NCBI RefSeq assembly: GCF_001021385.1
Contig: NZ_CP011773.1
Span: 4,154,001-4,218,000, forward strand
Length of the DNA stretch: 64,000 nt
Direction: 5' to 3'
DNA from: Mycobacterium sp. EPa45
Lineage (GTDB): Bacteria > Actinomycetota > Actinomycetes > Mycobacteriales > Mycobacteriaceae
Under the pieces are notes generated by a model. It saw only the letters and a program-made list of their open reading frames with translations, was not told the DNA's origin and searched no databases. Positions within the stretch are counted from its first letter, which is position 1, and each line of letters begins with the position of its first letter. This document shows, piece by piece, positions 46,171-55,951 of the stretch. Both the position numbers and the translations under genes were made by a program.

Positions 46171-46949
46171 ATCCCCTTCAGCGGGGTGACATCGGCATAG
46201 TCCCGGCCGACACCGACACTGATGTACTGCTCGTTGATCTCTTTGTCGTTGGTCGGGTCGTAGTTCCACCAGCCGCCGGTCCACGCCTGGATCCAGGCGT
46301 GACTCTGCCCGTCGATGGTGTCACCGATCACGGCATTGCGCTTGGGGTGTAGATAGCCCGAGACGTACCGAGCCGGAATTCCCATGCCCCGCAACAAGAT
46401 CAGTGTCAGATGGGCGTAGTCCTGGCAGACACCCTTACCTTCGCGCAGCGCGTCGAGACCAGACGAGTGCACGCCGGTGGTTCCGGGAACGTAATTCAGT
46501 TCGCTGTGCGCCCACCGGGCGGCGGCGATCACGGCCTGCTGCGGATCGTGCTCTTTGATGATGCGCTTGCCGACGCGCTGGATCCGCCTGCTCACCGGCG
46601 TGTAGTGCGTGGGTCCGAGCACCTCGTCGAAGCGGTCCCGTACCGCCTCGGAAGCCAGTTCCTCCCACGAGACGTCCTCGGTCGGGGCTTCCGGTTTGTC
46701 GGTCTCGACTACCGAGGATGCGGTCACCTCCAGCTCGGTGTGCGGCGCGTGCAGGTCGAAAGCCGTTACGGCCGTGCCCCAGTAGTCGACGTAGCGGTAG
46801 GACCGGGTGGCCGGGATGGTCTCCACGCGGTTGAGGATGACGTTCTGCCGGGAGTCCGAGCGCGGTGTCAGCCGAGCTTCGTTATAGGAGGCGGTGACCG
46901 GCGACTTGTAGGCGTACCCCGTGGCATGCACGACCCGCATCCGCCACAT
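46110..46949 (-). CDS. Transglutaminase-like cysteine protease family protein
   Basis: 279 aa, same length as Rv2409c. N-terminal beta domain (VVHATGYAYKSPVTASYNEARLTPR), then the papain-like core with catalytic triad C175 (GVCQDYAH), H217 (SHAWIQAW) and D231 (NYDPTND). It belongs to a conserved three-gene unit with an alpha-E protein and a circularly permuted ATP-grasp enzyme, proposed from comparative genomics to make and cleave peptide-like amide bonds. Start overlaps the previous stop (TGATG). Confidence 0.92.
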   Translation of the reverse strand: MWRMRVVHATGYAYKSPVTASYNEARLTPRSDSRQNVILNRVETIPATRSYRYVDYWGTAVTAFDLHAPHTELEVTASSVVETDKPEAPTEDVSWEELASEAVRDRFDEVLGPTHYTPVSRRIQRVGKRIIKEHDPQQAVIAAARWAHSELNYVPGTTGVHSSGLDALREGKGVCQDYAHLTLILLRGMGIPARYVSGYLHPKRNAVIGDTIDGQSHAWIQAWTGGWWNYDPTNDKEINEQYISVGVGRDYADVTPLKGIYSGEGSTDLDVVVEVTRLA

Positions 46950-47926
46950 CAGATCTCTCCTTCCTCGATGACCAGCTCGCCGTTCTGCCCGGCGTCGGAC
47001 CAGGCGACCCACGGCGCGGAGTGGAAGTACTGCAGTGCCACCGCTTCTCCGACGTCGCGACAGGTTTCCTGCAGGCCGGCGAGGCGCTCCTCCAGCGACT
47101 CGAGCAGTACACCGGGCCGGATGAATTCCAGCTCGCTGCGGGCACGCCCGAGCAGCCGCTGCGCCTCGGCGGTCGACCCGAGCCGGTTGTGCGGTCGGTG
47201 CATGAGTTCGTCGAGGCTGTGTTCGGCCAGTCTGAGCGAGTAGTAGATCGATCGCGGAAAAAGCCGGTCCAGCAACATGAATTCGACGACCCGGCTGGCG
47301 TCGAGCACGCCCCGGTAGGTGCGCAGGTAGGTGTCGTGGGCGCCGGCCGAACGCAACACCGTCACCCAGGCCGGCGAGGAGGCACTGTCCCCGACCCGGG
47401 ACAGCAGCAGTCGCACCGTCATGTCGACCCGTTCAACGGCGCGGCCCAGAACCAGGAACCGGTAGCCGTCATCGCGCGACAGTGTGGAGTCGGCCAGGCC
47501 GGCGAACATCGCCGCCCGACCTTCGATGAAGCTGAAGAACTCGTGCGGGCCCAGCCGGCGAGCCGCGCGCTCGCGTTCGGCCAGCGCGTTGTAGGTCGTG
47601 TTCAGGCACTCCCACATGTCACTGGACGTGACTTCCCGTGCGGAGCGGGCGTTTTCGCGTGCCGCCGAGATCGCGTCGACGATCGAGCAACCACCTGTCA
47701 GTCCGCGGTCGAACGCCACCAGATCGGTCAACGACCACAGGTCGAGTTGATGCTCGGGCGGCTCGATACCCAGCACCTGCAACAGGATTCGGGACGTCTG
47801 ATCCGGGTCGACGCTGGAGTCCTCGAGCAGCTGGTGGACCGTCACGTCGAGAATGCGGGCGGTGTCGTCGGCGCGCTCGACGTAGCGTCCGATCCAGTAG
47901 AGCGCCTCGGCGTTGCGGGCCAACAT
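46949..47926 (-). CDS. Alpha-E domain protein (DUF403)
   Basis: 325 aa all-helical protein, identical in length to Rv2410c. Opens MLARNAEALYWIGRYVERADDTARILDVT, the alpha-E signature. It has repeated R/E-rich helices and no catalytic motif. Always found with the ATP-grasp and transglutaminase partners, so it is probably a scaffold or substrate carrier. One-base overlaps (TGATG) join it to both neighbours. Confidence 0.93.
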   Translation of the reverse strand: MLARNAEALYWIGRYVERADDTARILDVTVHQLLEDSSVDPDQTSRILLQVLGIEPPEHQLDLWSLTDLVAFDRGLTGGCSIVDAISAARENARSAREVTSSDMWECLNTTYNALAERERAARRLGPHEFFSFIEGRAAMFAGLADSTLSRDDGYRFLVLGRAVERVDMTVRLLLSRVGDSASSPAWVTVLRSAGAHDTYLRTYRGVLDASRVVEFMLLDRLFPRSIYYSLRLAEHSLDELMHRPHNRLGSTAEAQRLLGRARSELEFIRPGVLLESLEERLAGLQETCRDVGEAVALQYFHSAPWVAWSDAGQNGELVIEEGEI

Positions 47927-49599
47927 CAGCGCATCACCGCCTGCTGCTGTTGCTGGCTCTGCTGCTGCTGACCCTGCTGCTGACTGGACGTCTGGTCGGC
48001 GGCCTTCTCGGCGGGCGCCGCCTTGGCCGGTTTGGGAAGCTTGCGCACCACCTCGGCGTCGCCGAGTTCGCGGGCCGCGCCCGACGTTCGAGAGGCCAGC
48101 ACCCAGGTGTCCTTGGAACCGCCGCCCTGGCTGGAGTTGACCACCAGCGATCCCTCGGTGAGCGCGACGCGGGTCAGTCCGCCGGGCAGCACCCAGACGT
48201 CCTCGCCGTCGTTGACCGCGAACGGTCGCAGGTCGACGTGGCGGGGAGCAAGGGCGTCACCGACTTTCGTGGGCACCGTCGACAGCTGCACAACTGGCTG
48301 GGCGATCCAGCCGCGGGGGTCGGCGATGACCTTTCTGCGGATGGTGGCCAGCTCCTTCTCGGAAGCGTCCGGCCCGAATACGATCCCGTAGCCGCCGGAG
48401 CCCTCGACCGGCTTGATCACCAGCTCGTCGATCCGGTCGAGCACCTCTTCGCGCTCGTCGTCGAGCCAACAGCGCATCGTGTCCACGTTGGCCAGCAGCG
48501 GCTTCTCGCCGAGGTAGTACTCGATGATCGTCGGCACGTAGGTGTAGACCAGCTTGTCGTCACCGACGCCGTTACCGACCGCGCTGGAGATCACGACGTT
48601 GCCGGCCCGGGCGGCATTGAGCAGGCCTGCCACGCCGAGCACTGAGTCGGGGCGGAACTGCATGGGGTCGAGGAAATCGTCGTCGATCCGGCGATAGATG
48701 ACGTCGACCTGGCGCTCCCCCTCGGTGGTGCGCATGTAGACGACGTTGTCGCGGCAGAACAGGTCGCGGCCCTCGACGAGCTCCACACCCATCTGGCGGG
48801 CCAGCAGAGAATGCTCGAAGTAGGCGGAGTTGAACGGGCCCGGGGTGAGGACCACGACCGTCGGGTCGGCCTCATTGGTCGCTGCGGCGTTGCGCAGTGC
48901 CCGCAGCAGATGAGAGGAATAGTCGCCGACCGCGCGCACGCGGTGGGTGGCGAACAGGTTCGGGAAGACCCGCGCCATGGTGCGCCGGTTCTCCATGACG
49001 TAGGAGACCCCCGACGGGGACCGCAGGTTGTCCTCGAGCACGCGGAACGTGCCCTGGGCGTCACGGACCAAGTCGATGCCGGCGACGTGGATGCGCACCC
49101 CGTTCGGTGGGTTGATCCCGGCCGCCTGCCGGTGGAAGTGCTCGCAGGACGTCACAAGGCGGCGTGGGATCACCCCGTCGCGCAGGATCTCCTGGTCGCC
49201 GTAGATGTCGTCGAGGTACATCTCCAGTGCCTTGACTCGCTGGGTGATGCCGCGTTCGAGCCGCGACCACTCGGCGGCGGAGATGACCCGCGGAACCAGA
49301 TCGAGCGGGAAAGGCCGCTCCTGACCGGACAGCGAGAACGTGATGCCCTGGTCGATGAACGCCCGGCCCAGCGCCTCGGCCCTGGCCTCGAGTTCGTCGG
49401 CGTCGGACGGCGACAGTTCAGCAAAGATTCCCTTGTACGGCCCGCGGACGTTGCCCTGGCTGTCGAACATCTCGTCGAAGGCCTTGGCATAGGAGCCCAG
49501 CTTGTTGTAGCCGCCGAAGATATGGTCGTGGCGCCGCGGTTGTCGCGAACCGTTGCGCGACGACCGGCTGGTTTCCGAAGGCAGGGTACGAAGACTCAC
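47926..49599 (-). CDS. Circularly permuted ATP-grasp protein with poly-Gln tail
   Basis: 557 aa (Rv2411c is about 551). DUF404/407-type ATP-grasp: HDHIFGGYNKLGSYAKAFDEMFD, DLVRDAQGTFRVLEDNLRSPSGVSYVMENR, YRRIDDDFLDP, and LVIKPVEGSGGYGIVFGPDAS bind ATP/Mg and substrate. Likely forms an amide or peptide bond. The last about 25 residues are almost pure Gln/Ser (SSQQQGQQQQSQQQQQ), a low-complexity tail. GTG start; no strong Shine-Dalgarno. First gene of the trio. Confidence 0.92.
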   Translation of the reverse strand: MSLRTLPSETSRSSRNGSRQPRRHDHIFGGYNKLGSYAKAFDEMFDSQGNVRGPYKGIFAELSPSDADELEARAEALGRAFIDQGITFSLSGQERPFPLDLVPRVISAAEWSRLERGITQRVKALEMYLDDIYGDQEILRDGVIPRRLVTSCEHFHRQAAGINPPNGVRIHVAGIDLVRDAQGTFRVLEDNLRSPSGVSYVMENRRTMARVFPNLFATHRVRAVGDYSSHLLRALRNAAATNEADPTVVVLTPGPFNSAYFEHSLLARQMGVELVEGRDLFCRDNVVYMRTTEGERQVDVIYRRIDDDFLDPMQFRPDSVLGVAGLLNAARAGNVVISSAVGNGVGDDKLVYTYVPTIIEYYLGEKPLLANVDTMRCWLDDEREEVLDRIDELVIKPVEGSGGYGIVFGPDASEKELATIRRKVIADPRGWIAQPVVQLSTVPTKVGDALAPRHVDLRPFAVNDGEDVWVLPGGLTRVALTEGSLVVNSSQGGGSKDTWVLASRTSGAARELGDAEVVRKLPKPAKAAPAEKAADQTSSQQQGQQQQSQQQQQAVMR

Positions 49600-49651
49600 G
49601 GGTCACACTCTGCCTGACCTTCGACATTTCGGCAGGCCAGTGACCTTCGTT

Positions 49652-49681
49652 TTGGGCGTTCAGGACGCTGGCTGGTACCCT
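49652..49681 (+). promoter_or_regulatory. SigA-type promoter for rpsT
   Basis: TTGGGC (49652-49657), 18-nt spacer, TACCCT (49676-49681). A short GGGCC/GGCCC hairpin lies in the leader, followed by GAGGA before the GTG at 49757. Confidence 0.55.
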
Positions 49682-49756
49682 GAACAGTCGCTGCCCGAGG
49701 GCCCTACGGCCCCGGCGAGACCGAGACCCCCAAGCTTGAAGACGAGGAACTAACGC

Positions 49757-50017
49757 GTGGCCAACATCAAGTCGCAGGAAAAGCGCATCCGCACCAACGA
49801 GCGGCGCCGGGTGCGCAACAAGTCGGTGAAGAGTGCGCTGCACACGGCGATCCGCGGGTTCCGTACCGCTGCTGCCGAGGGCGACAAGGACAAGGCCGCC
49901 GAGCTGCTCGTGGTGACCAGCCGCAAACTGGACAAGGCCGCCAGCAAGGGCGTCATTCACAAGAACCAGGCGGCCAACAAGAAGTCCGCGCTGGCTCAGG
50001 CCTTCAACAAGATCTGA
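49757..50017 (+). CDS. rpsT: 30S ribosomal protein S20
   Basis: 86 aa, highly basic; [30 protein letters not shown] is the S20 N-terminus. It binds the 5' domain of 16S rRNA early in 30S assembly. GTG start with GAGGA upstream. It converges with holA, 1 nt between stops. Confidence 0.97.
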   Translation: MANIKSQEKRIRTNERRRVRNKSVKSALHTAIRGFRTAAAEGDKDKAAELLVVTSRKLDKAASKGVIHKNQAANKKSALAQAFNKI

Positions 50018-50018
50018 T

Positions 50019-50993
50019 TCAGTCCCGGCCGCTTCCGGCGGCCAACTGCGCGACCTTGCGCACCGCATCTTCCAGCACGTAATCGGCGTCCGCCGCTGCC
50101 CCCTTGACGTCGGCGTTCAACGCCGCAACCAGCCGCATCGCCGTCGCCACCTTGTCGCGTGACCAGCGCCGCGACTGCTTCTGCGCCTTCTGGATCTTCC
50201 ACGGCGGCATCCCCAGCTCAGATGCCAACCGGTACGGGTCACCGGAGACCGGGCCCACCCGCGCGATGGTGTGAACCGCCTCGGCGAGCGCGTCGGCCAG
50301 CACGACGTGTGGAACACCGCGCAGCATCGCCCACCGCAGTGCCTCGGCCGAACCGGCGACATCCCCGACCACGGCCTTGTCGGCGATGTCGAAGCCGGAG
50401 ACCTCCGCCTTACCGCTGTGATAGCGCCGCACGGCAACTGCGTCGACATGCCCGCCGGTGTCAGCCACCAGCTGTGAGCATGCCGATGCGAGTTCCCGGA
50501 TGTCGGAGCCGACGGCATCGAGCAGCACGCTGACCGTGTTGTCGTCGACCTTGACCTTCTGTCGGCGGAACTCAGCGCGCACGAAGTCGGCGCGCTCGGC
50601 GGCCTTGGTTATCTTGGCGCACGGGTGGACCTGGGCGCCGAGCTTCTTCAGCTGATCGGCCAGCGCCTTGGCGCGACCGCCACCGGAGTGCGCGACCGCC
50701 AGCACGGTGCCGGGCGGCAGATCGGCGGCCGCCGTGGCGATCAGGTCGACCGCCTCCTTGCCCGCCTCGGCCGCGGACTCGAGCACCACCACCCGCTCGT
50801 CGGCGAACAGCGACGGACTGAGCAGTTCGGCCAGCTCGTTGACCGACACGTCGCCGGCGCGCAGCCGGTCCACCGGAACGTCGACGCTGCCCGCCGCGTC
50901 ACGGGCCTGCCGCAGCACCTCGGAGACAGCACGGTCGACCAGCAGCTCCTCATCACCCAGGATCAGATGCAGGCCGTCCACTGTCGCGCTCAC
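50019..50993 (-). CDS. holA: DNA polymerase III delta subunit
   Basis: 324 aa clamp-loader subunit that opens the beta clamp. [48 protein letters not shown], and the C-terminal helical domain ([47 protein letters not shown]) match HolA. It corresponds to Rv2413c. GTG start, overlapping the comEC 3' end by 41 bp. Confidence 0.94.
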   Translation of the reverse strand: MSATVDGLHLILGDEELLVDRAVSEVLRQARDAAGSVDVPVDRLRAGDVSVNELAELLSPSLFADERVVVLESAAEAGKEAVDLIATAAADLPPGTVLAVAHSGGGRAKALADQLKKLGAQVHPCAKITKAAERADFVRAEFRRQKVKVDDNTVSVLLDAVGSDIRELASACSQLVADTGGHVDAVAVRRYHSGKAEVSGFDIADKAVVGDVAGSAEALRWAMLRGVPHVVLADALAEAVHTIARVGPVSGDPYRLASELGMPPWKIQKAQKQSRRWSRDKVATAMRLVAALNADVKGAAADADYVLEDAVRKVAQLAAGSGRD

Positions 50994-52485
50994 CGAACGA
51001 TCGTTTCATGACCGGCCGACACCGGCTGACACCGACCTTGACCCCGCGCCACAGCACCACCGCGGCCAGCGTCGCTGCCGCCACTGATGCCACCCCGCCG
51101 ACTCCGGACGGCACGGTCAGTGCGGCACCGGGCACGTCCGCGGCGGTGGATGCGACGCGCAGCAGCCACCACAGCTCCGGACCGGTGAACCGGATCAGCA
51201 GCCCGGCCGCGGATGGCAGCACCCAGCACAGCGCGGCTGCCGCGGTGCCCAAAACGGTAATCGGCGCAATGACTACGGCGACAGCCAGGTTGGCGAGCAC
51301 ACCGATCACGCTGAACTTGCCTGATATCGCGGCGACCAACGGCGCGGTGACCAGCTGGGCGGCCAGTGCGATACAGAACGCCTCGGCCAGCGGCTTGGGC
51401 CAGCCATGGGCGATCAGCCGGGCCGACCACCCGGGTGCCAGCACGATGAGTGCGGCGGTCGCGGAGACTGACAGCGCGAAACCGGCGTCGACCGCCAATT
51501 GCGGTGCCACGATCAGCAATCCGAGCACGGTGGCCGCCAGCACCGGAACCGCCTGACGCCTGCGGGCGCTCACGATGGCCACCAGCGCGATGGCCCCCAT
51601 GACCGCGGCGCGCAGCACACTGGCCGTCGGCTGCACGACGATGACGAACGCCACCAGCGCGACGGTGGCCAAGCCCACGGCGACGCGCGGTCCGACCAAC
51701 CCCGCCGACAGCAGCACCGCGCCGCAGACGATCGTGACGTTGGCGCCCGACACCGCAGTGAGATGGGTCAGCCCAGCAGCTTTGAATTCGTTTGTGGTGC
51801 CGGCTGATACGGCCGACGTGTCACCCAGCACCAGCCCCGGCAGGACCGCGGCCTGATCGGGCGGCAGCACGTCGCGAGCCACCCGCGCGAAGCGGGTGCG
51901 CACCGACCTGGCCGCGCGCTGCAGGGGCGACGCCCGCCCAAGGGTGGGTTCGCCGGATGCGTTGAGAACGGCCACCGTCAAGTCGCGCCGAGTCGGCCTG
52001 CCGATGCGGGCCTTGAAGCGAACCGGCTGGCCGGCCATCAGCTCGCCGAAGCCCTGCGCCGAAGCGAAGACCACCACGCGGCCGGACATCTCGGCGCCGT
52101 CCAGCTGCGAGAGGGTGCCGCGCAACATCAGCCGTCCGTTGCCCAGGGGCCGCGGGTCCTCCGCCGGTGTCACCGTCACGCGCGCCACCGCGCCGAACCG
52201 CTCTCCGATGGGATGCTCACGGACCGCGTCACTGCGCATCGCGGCCGCCAGCGCGAAACCCGTACCGACGACGGCCGCCCCGATGACAGCGACGCTGGTC
52301 GCGCGCAGCGTCGGGTGACTCTCCCCGAGCCAGCGCACCAGCGCCGCCCAACCCAGCCCGACCACCGCGCACCCGACGGCCAGGAGGAACCCGACCGCCC
52401 ACGTGATGCCAGCTGCCGTCACGGCCCAGGCGGTGAGCGTGGCGGGCACCAGCCGCAGATCCAGGCGGGCACCGGCATCGGTCAA
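50953..52485 (-). CDS. comEC: ComEC/Rec2-type DNA-uptake channel, without MBL domain
   Basis: 510 aa. N-terminal OB-like region, then the Competence membrane domain with about ten helices ([42 protein letters not shown] is the hallmark). The C-terminal metallo-beta-lactamase nuclease domain of longer ComEC proteins is absent, as in Rv2414c. TTG start overlaps the comEA stop. Predicted single-strand DNA channel; competence has not been shown for most mycobacteria. Confidence 0.9.
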   Translation of the reverse strand: MTDAGARLDLRLVPATLTAWAVTAAGITWAVGFLLAVGCAVVGLGWAALVRWLGESHPTLRATSVAVIGAAVVGTGFALAAAMRSDAVREHPIGERFGAVARVTVTPAEDPRPLGNGRLMLRGTLSQLDGAEMSGRVVVFASAQGFGELMAGQPVRFKARIGRPTRRDLTVAVLNASGEPTLGRASPLQRAARSVRTRFARVARDVLPPDQAAVLPGLVLGDTSAVSAGTTNEFKAAGLTHLTAVSGANVTIVCGAVLLSAGLVGPRVAVGLATVALVAFVIVVQPTASVLRAAVMGAIALVAIVSARRRQAVPVLAATVLGLLIVAPQLAVDAGFALSVSATAALIVLAPGWSARLIAHGWPKPLAEAFCIALAAQLVTAPLVAAISGKFSVIGVLANLAVAVVIAPITVLGTAAAALCWVLPSAAGLLIRFTGPELWWLLRVASTAADVPGAALTVPSGVGGVASVAAATLAAVVLWRGVKVGVSRCRPVMKRSFGERDSGRPASDPG

Positions 52486-53285
52486 ATCCGCACCAGCGCC
52501 CGCAGCTTGTCGAGCCGGGCCGGCCCGATGCCGTCGACGTCTCCGAGCTGATCGACGCTGCTGAACTTTCCGTGCGCATCACGCCAGGCAACGATCGCGG
52601 CGGCTGTCACCGGTCCCACTCCGGGCAGCGCGTCGAGCTGCTCGACGGTGGCGGTGTTCAGATTCACCGGCTCGGCGGCCGGCCCCTTCCCGGGAGCCAC
52701 CGACGGAGTGGGCGCGGTGGGTGGCCCGCCGCTGACCGAACTGCCCAGTGCGGTCGGTTGACCAGCCGGGGTACCGATGCCGACGACGATCTGTTCGCCG
52801 TCGGTGAGGTGACGGGCCATGTTGAGCCCGAGTGTGTCGGCGCCGTTGAGTGCACCCCCGGCGGCCGATACCGCGTCGGCGATACGGGCGTCGGGCGCCA
52901 GTGTCACCAGGCCGGGCTTGGTGACAAGTCCGACGACGCTGACGACCACCGGCTGATTGGGATCCGGCCCGGGTCGCGCCGCGGCCGAGGACACCATCTC
53001 CACCGGCGGCAGCTTGGCCGAGACGACGGGCGGCGGCTCGTCGCGCATCAGGGCGAACACCGTGATGAGCACGGCGACAACGGCGATCACCACCAGTGCG
53101 ATGCCGCCGGAGCGGCCAGGGTCGGCACGGATGGCGGCCAGCCAGCTCCTGCCCTGATCGGTGCGTCCGTCGGGAATCCAACTGGGCACCGGGATCTCGT
53201 CGTCATCGTCGTCGTCGGGCTCGTCCGTGGCGTCGTGCGGGCGCAGGCGGCGGTGCAGATTGGCCAGCGGTAGCTCGGTTCGCAT
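52482..53285 (-). CDS. comEA: ComEA-type DNA-binding protein
   Basis: 267 aa. Cytoplasmic acidic N-terminus (DEPDDDDDDEIPVPSW), one membrane helix (GIALVVIAVVAVLITVFAL, about 60-78), a SLBB-type domain (VVVSVVGLVTKPGLVTLAPDARIADAVSAAGG) and a C-terminal double helix-hairpin-helix (VNLNTATVEQLDALPGVGPVTAAAIVAWRDAHGKF) that binds DNA. It forms a pair with comEC, as Rv2415c does. Confidence 0.92.
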   Translation of the reverse strand: MRTELPLANLHRRLRPHDATDEPDDDDDDEIPVPSWIPDGRTDQGRSWLAAIRADPGRSGGIALVVIAVVAVLITVFALMRDEPPPVVSAKLPPVEMVSSAAARPGPDPNQPVVVSVVGLVTKPGLVTLAPDARIADAVSAAGGALNGADTLGLNMARHLTDGEQIVVGIGTPAGQPTALGSSVSGGPPTAPTPSVAPGKGPAAEPVNLNTATVEQLDALPGVGPVTAAAIVAWRDAHGKFSSVDQLGDVDGIGPARLDKLRALVRI

Positions 53286-53364
53286 GTCGCGACCGTATGA
53301 CTCGCCGGTCACCCGAATCCGCTGTGCGGGACGTCCGGTGGCGAACCTGTGGATGAATCCGGAA

Positions 53365-53376
53365 CTGTGTACACAG
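53365..53376. promoter_or_regulatory. Perfect 12-bp palindrome CTGTGTACACAG
   Basis: Lies 23 nt before the ATG of the NAD(P)-dependent reductase gene (53400) and 79 nt from the divergent comEA start. Fully self-complementary, typical of a TetR-like operator. Confidence 0.5.
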
Positions 53377-53399
53377 CGTCTAGCCAGGGAGGACCGCCC

Positions 53400-54458
53400 A
53401 TGACCGCCATCACCGACCGCCCCATCCGGGTCATCCAGTGGACCACCGGAAACATCGGCCGCCGGTCGCTGCACGCGATCATCAGCCGGCCAGACCTGGA
53501 ACTGGTCGGGGTCTACGCGCACGGCGCCGACAAGCTCGGTGTCGACGCCGCCGAGCTGTCCGGCTGGCCCGAACCCACCGGCGTCGCTGCGACCAACGAC
53601 ATCGATGCGCTGCTGGCGGCGAAGCCGGACGCCTGCTGCTACAACCCGTTGTGGCCGAACGTCGACGAGTTGGTGCGGTTGTTGGAGGCCGGGGTCAACG
53701 TCTGCTCGTCGGCGGCCTGGATCACCGGCGGGAAGCAGACACCCGAGGATCGTGCCCGCATCGAAAAGGCCTGCGCACAGGGTAATTCGACAATTTTCGG
53801 CAGTGGGGCGCATCCCGGCATGACCAACATGGTCGGCATGGTGCTCTCCGGCGCCTGCGAACGCGTCGACGAAATCCGCATCACCGAGTCGGTGGACTGT
53901 TCGAGCTACGAGTCGGCAGGCACCCAGTCCGCGATGGGCTTCGGCTGCGACCCCGACACCGAGGGCTTGGCCGAGAGTGTGCGGGTGGAGAGCGAGGTGT
54001 TCGCCGAATCCGCGGCGATGATGGCCGACGCCATCGGCGCGAAGCTGGACCGGATGACGTTCGATGTCACGTTCACCACCGCCACCGGAGACAGCGACCT
54101 CGGGTTCATGACGATCCCAGAAGGCACCGTCGGCGGGGTGTACGGCTACCACCGAGGGTGGGTGGGGACGCGCAATGTGGTCAGCGTCGGCTTCAACTGG
54201 ATCATGGGCAGCCACGTCGTGCCGCCCAAACCGCTCGAGCACGGCCATGTCATCCAGGTGTTCGGCGTGCCCAACATGCGCACGGTGCTGCACTGCCTGC
54301 CGCCGAAGAACTGGCCCGAGGAGGGCTTCATGGGTCTGGGCATGATCTACACCGCCATGCCGGTGACCAATGCTGTGCCGGCCGTCGTCGCCGCACGACC
54401 CGGCATTGTCACCCTGGCTGACCTGCCGCCGGTGACCGGGCGATTCAGCCCGTCCTAG
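53400..54458 (+). CDS. Dihydrodipicolinate reductase-like NAD(P)-dependent oxidoreductase
   Basis: 352 aa. N-terminal Rossmann fold (IRVIQWTTGNIGRRSLHAIISRPDLELVGVYAHG), a DapB-like alpha/beta domain, and GSGAHPGMTNMVGMVLSGAC. Members are frequent in mycobacteria and related to 2,4-diaminopentanoate dehydrogenase, but true DapB is elsewhere, so the substrate is unknown. GGAGG lies 6 nt before the ATG. The promoter region contains a perfect palindrome. Confidence 0.85.
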   Translation: MTAITDRPIRVIQWTTGNIGRRSLHAIISRPDLELVGVYAHGADKLGVDAAELSGWPEPTGVAATNDIDALLAAKPDACCYNPLWPNVDELVRLLEAGVNVCSSAAWITGGKQTPEDRARIEKACAQGNSTIFGSGAHPGMTNMVGMVLSGACERVDEIRITESVDCSSYESAGTQSAMGFGCDPDTEGLAESVRVESEVFAESAAMMADAIGAKLDRMTFDVTFTTATGDSDLGFMTIPEGTVGGVYGYHRGWVGTRNVVSVGFNWIMGSHVVPPKPLEHGHVIQVFGVPNMRTVLHCLPPKNWPEEGFMGLGMIYTAMPVTNAVPAVVAARPGIVTLADLPPVTGRFSPS

Positions 54459-54475
54459 ACCGCGCGGGAATTAAT

Positions 54476-54491
54476 CCGGACCACGGTCCGG
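54476..54491. promoter_or_regulatory. CCGGACC-AC-GGTCCGG operator upstream of yceI-like gene
   Basis: Perfect 7-bp arms with 2-nt centre, 58 nt before the YceI-family start, in the only gap between that gene and its upstream neighbour. Probable TetR- or MarR-type repressor site. Confidence 0.6.
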
Positions 54492-54549
54492 TTAGTCCTT
54501 GGTGACGCGCCGCGCACAGGCACGGCGCACCTATCAAGGAGCATCCACC

Positions 54550-55098
54550 ATGACCGCACCGGCGCAGACCACCGATCTCACTGGAACCTGGGCTATCGAC
54601 CCCGTTCATTCGTCGATCAGCTTTTCGGTACGTCACCTCGTGGTCAGTAAGGTCCGCGGCACCTTCGGTGCGTTCAGCGGTGCGGTGACCGTCGCGGCCG
54701 ACGGTACCCCGACGGTGTCCGCGGAGATCGATGTTGCCTCTGTGCACACCGGCAACGAGCAGCGCGATGCCCACCTCCGCGCGGCCGATTTCTTCGATGT
54801 CGAGAAGTACCCCACCGCCACATTCGTATCGACGTCGGTGACCTCCGACGGTGAGGGCTACCAGGTCGAGGGCGATTTCACGCTCAAGGGCGTGACACGC
54901 CGGATCAGCCTGCCTGTGGAATTCAACGGCGTGAACCCCGGCATGGGGCACGGCGCGGTGGCGGGATTCGAGGCGTCGGTGGTGTTGAATCGCAAGGACT
55001 TCGGCATCGATATCGACATGCCGCTGGAGACCGGCGGGGCGGTCGTCGGCGACAAGGTCACCATCACCCTGGAGATCGAAGCTCTCAAGCAGGCGTGA
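54550..55098 (+). CDS. YceI-family polyisoprenoid-binding-like protein
   Basis: 182 aa with no signal peptide. Lipocalin-like beta barrel marks: TWAIDPVHSSISFSVRHLVVSKVRGTFGAFSG at the N-terminus and DFTLKGVTRRISLPVEF, VLNRKDFGIDIDMPLETGG at the C-terminus. Family members bind isoprenoid or amphipathic lipids and are stress linked. AAGGAG lies 8 nt before the ATG. Overlaps the convergent degV gene by 14 bp. Confidence 0.92.
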   Translation: MTAPAQTTDLTGTWAIDPVHSSISFSVRHLVVSKVRGTFGAFSGAVTVAADGTPTVSAEIDVASVHTGNEQRDAHLRAADFFDVEKYPTATFVSTSVTSDGEGYQVEGDFTLKGVTRRISLPVEFNGVNPGMGHGAVAGFEASVVLNRKDFGIDIDMPLETGGAVVGDKVTITLEIEALKQA

Positions 55099-55948
55099 GG
55101 CGATCCGGCGGGGTGGGGTCGAGGGCGACCACGATTCCCACCGCGCCGGTGCCGACGTGCACGCCGAGCACCGGACCCAGGTCCGTGACGACCGCGGCCC
55201 CGCAGCCCGGTAGGGCTGCGGCCAGCGTCGCGGCCAGTTCGCCTGCGGCGCCGGGATTGTCGATGTGGTGGACCGCGAGCGCGGCACGCCTCTCCCCCAC
55301 TACGTCGAGCACCTGCTCGATCATCGCCGCCTGCGCTTTGGATGCCGTGCGCACCCGCTGGGCGAGCACCAGCCGGCCCTGTTCATCGATGCGCAGCAGT
55401 GGCTTCAACGCGAGCGCGGTGCCCAGCCAGGAGGCGGCGGCGCCGATCCGGCCGCTGCGGCGCAGATTGTCCAGCCGCTGCACGACGATATAGGCCCGGA
55501 TCCGGGACACCGCTGATTCCGCCTCGGCGACAACGGCTTCCAAGTCGGCACCGGCGCACGCGGTGCGCGCGGCGGCCAGCGCGACAAAACCGGTACCCAT
55601 CGCCGTCGACTTCGAATCGACCACGCGCACGGCACCGCCGAACTCGCGCGCCGCGTATTCGGCGGCGCCCAGCGTGCTGGAGAGCGCACCGGAGATGTGC
55701 ACGGCCACGACACCGTCACCGCGGCTGTCGCGCAGGGCTTCCCGATAGGCTTCGGCGAGTTCGCTCGGGGTGGCCCCTGCCGTCGTCACGTGCCCGCGCT
55801 GGTAGAGATCCGCGGGGATCGGGTCGACGCCGTCGCGCAGGTCGGAGCCGTCGACCAGAATGTGTAGCGGCACAACGCGGATATCGCAGGCCCGGACGTC
55901 ATCGGTCCGCAGCCGCGCCGACGAATCGGTGACCACGACGACAGCCAT
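55085..55948 (-). CDS. DegV-family fatty-acid-binding protein
   Basis: 287 aa (Rv2417c about 280). MAVVVVTDSSARLRTDD, TAGATPSELAEAYREAL, VHISGALSSTLGAAEYAA and VDSKSTAMGTGFVALAAA are the DegV ligand pocket strands. In other bacteria DegV/FakB proteins present fatty acids to a FakA kinase; no FakA is nearby. Three nt after the octT-side operon boundary on the same strand, so probably co-transcribed. Confidence 0.92.
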   Translation of the reverse strand: MAVVVVTDSSARLRTDDVRACDIRVVPLHILVDGSDLRDGVDPIPADLYQRGHVTTAGATPSELAEAYREALRDSRGDGVVAVHISGALSSTLGAAEYAAREFGGAVRVVDSKSTAMGTGFVALAAARTACAGADLEAVVAEAESAVSRIRAYIVVQRLDNLRRSGRIGAAASWLGTALALKPLLRIDEQGRLVLAQRVRTASKAQAAMIEQVLDVVGERRAALAVHHIDNPGAAGELAATLAAALPGCGAAVVTDLGPVLGVHVGTGAVGIVVALDPTPPDRLTPA

Positions 55949-55951
55949 CGA

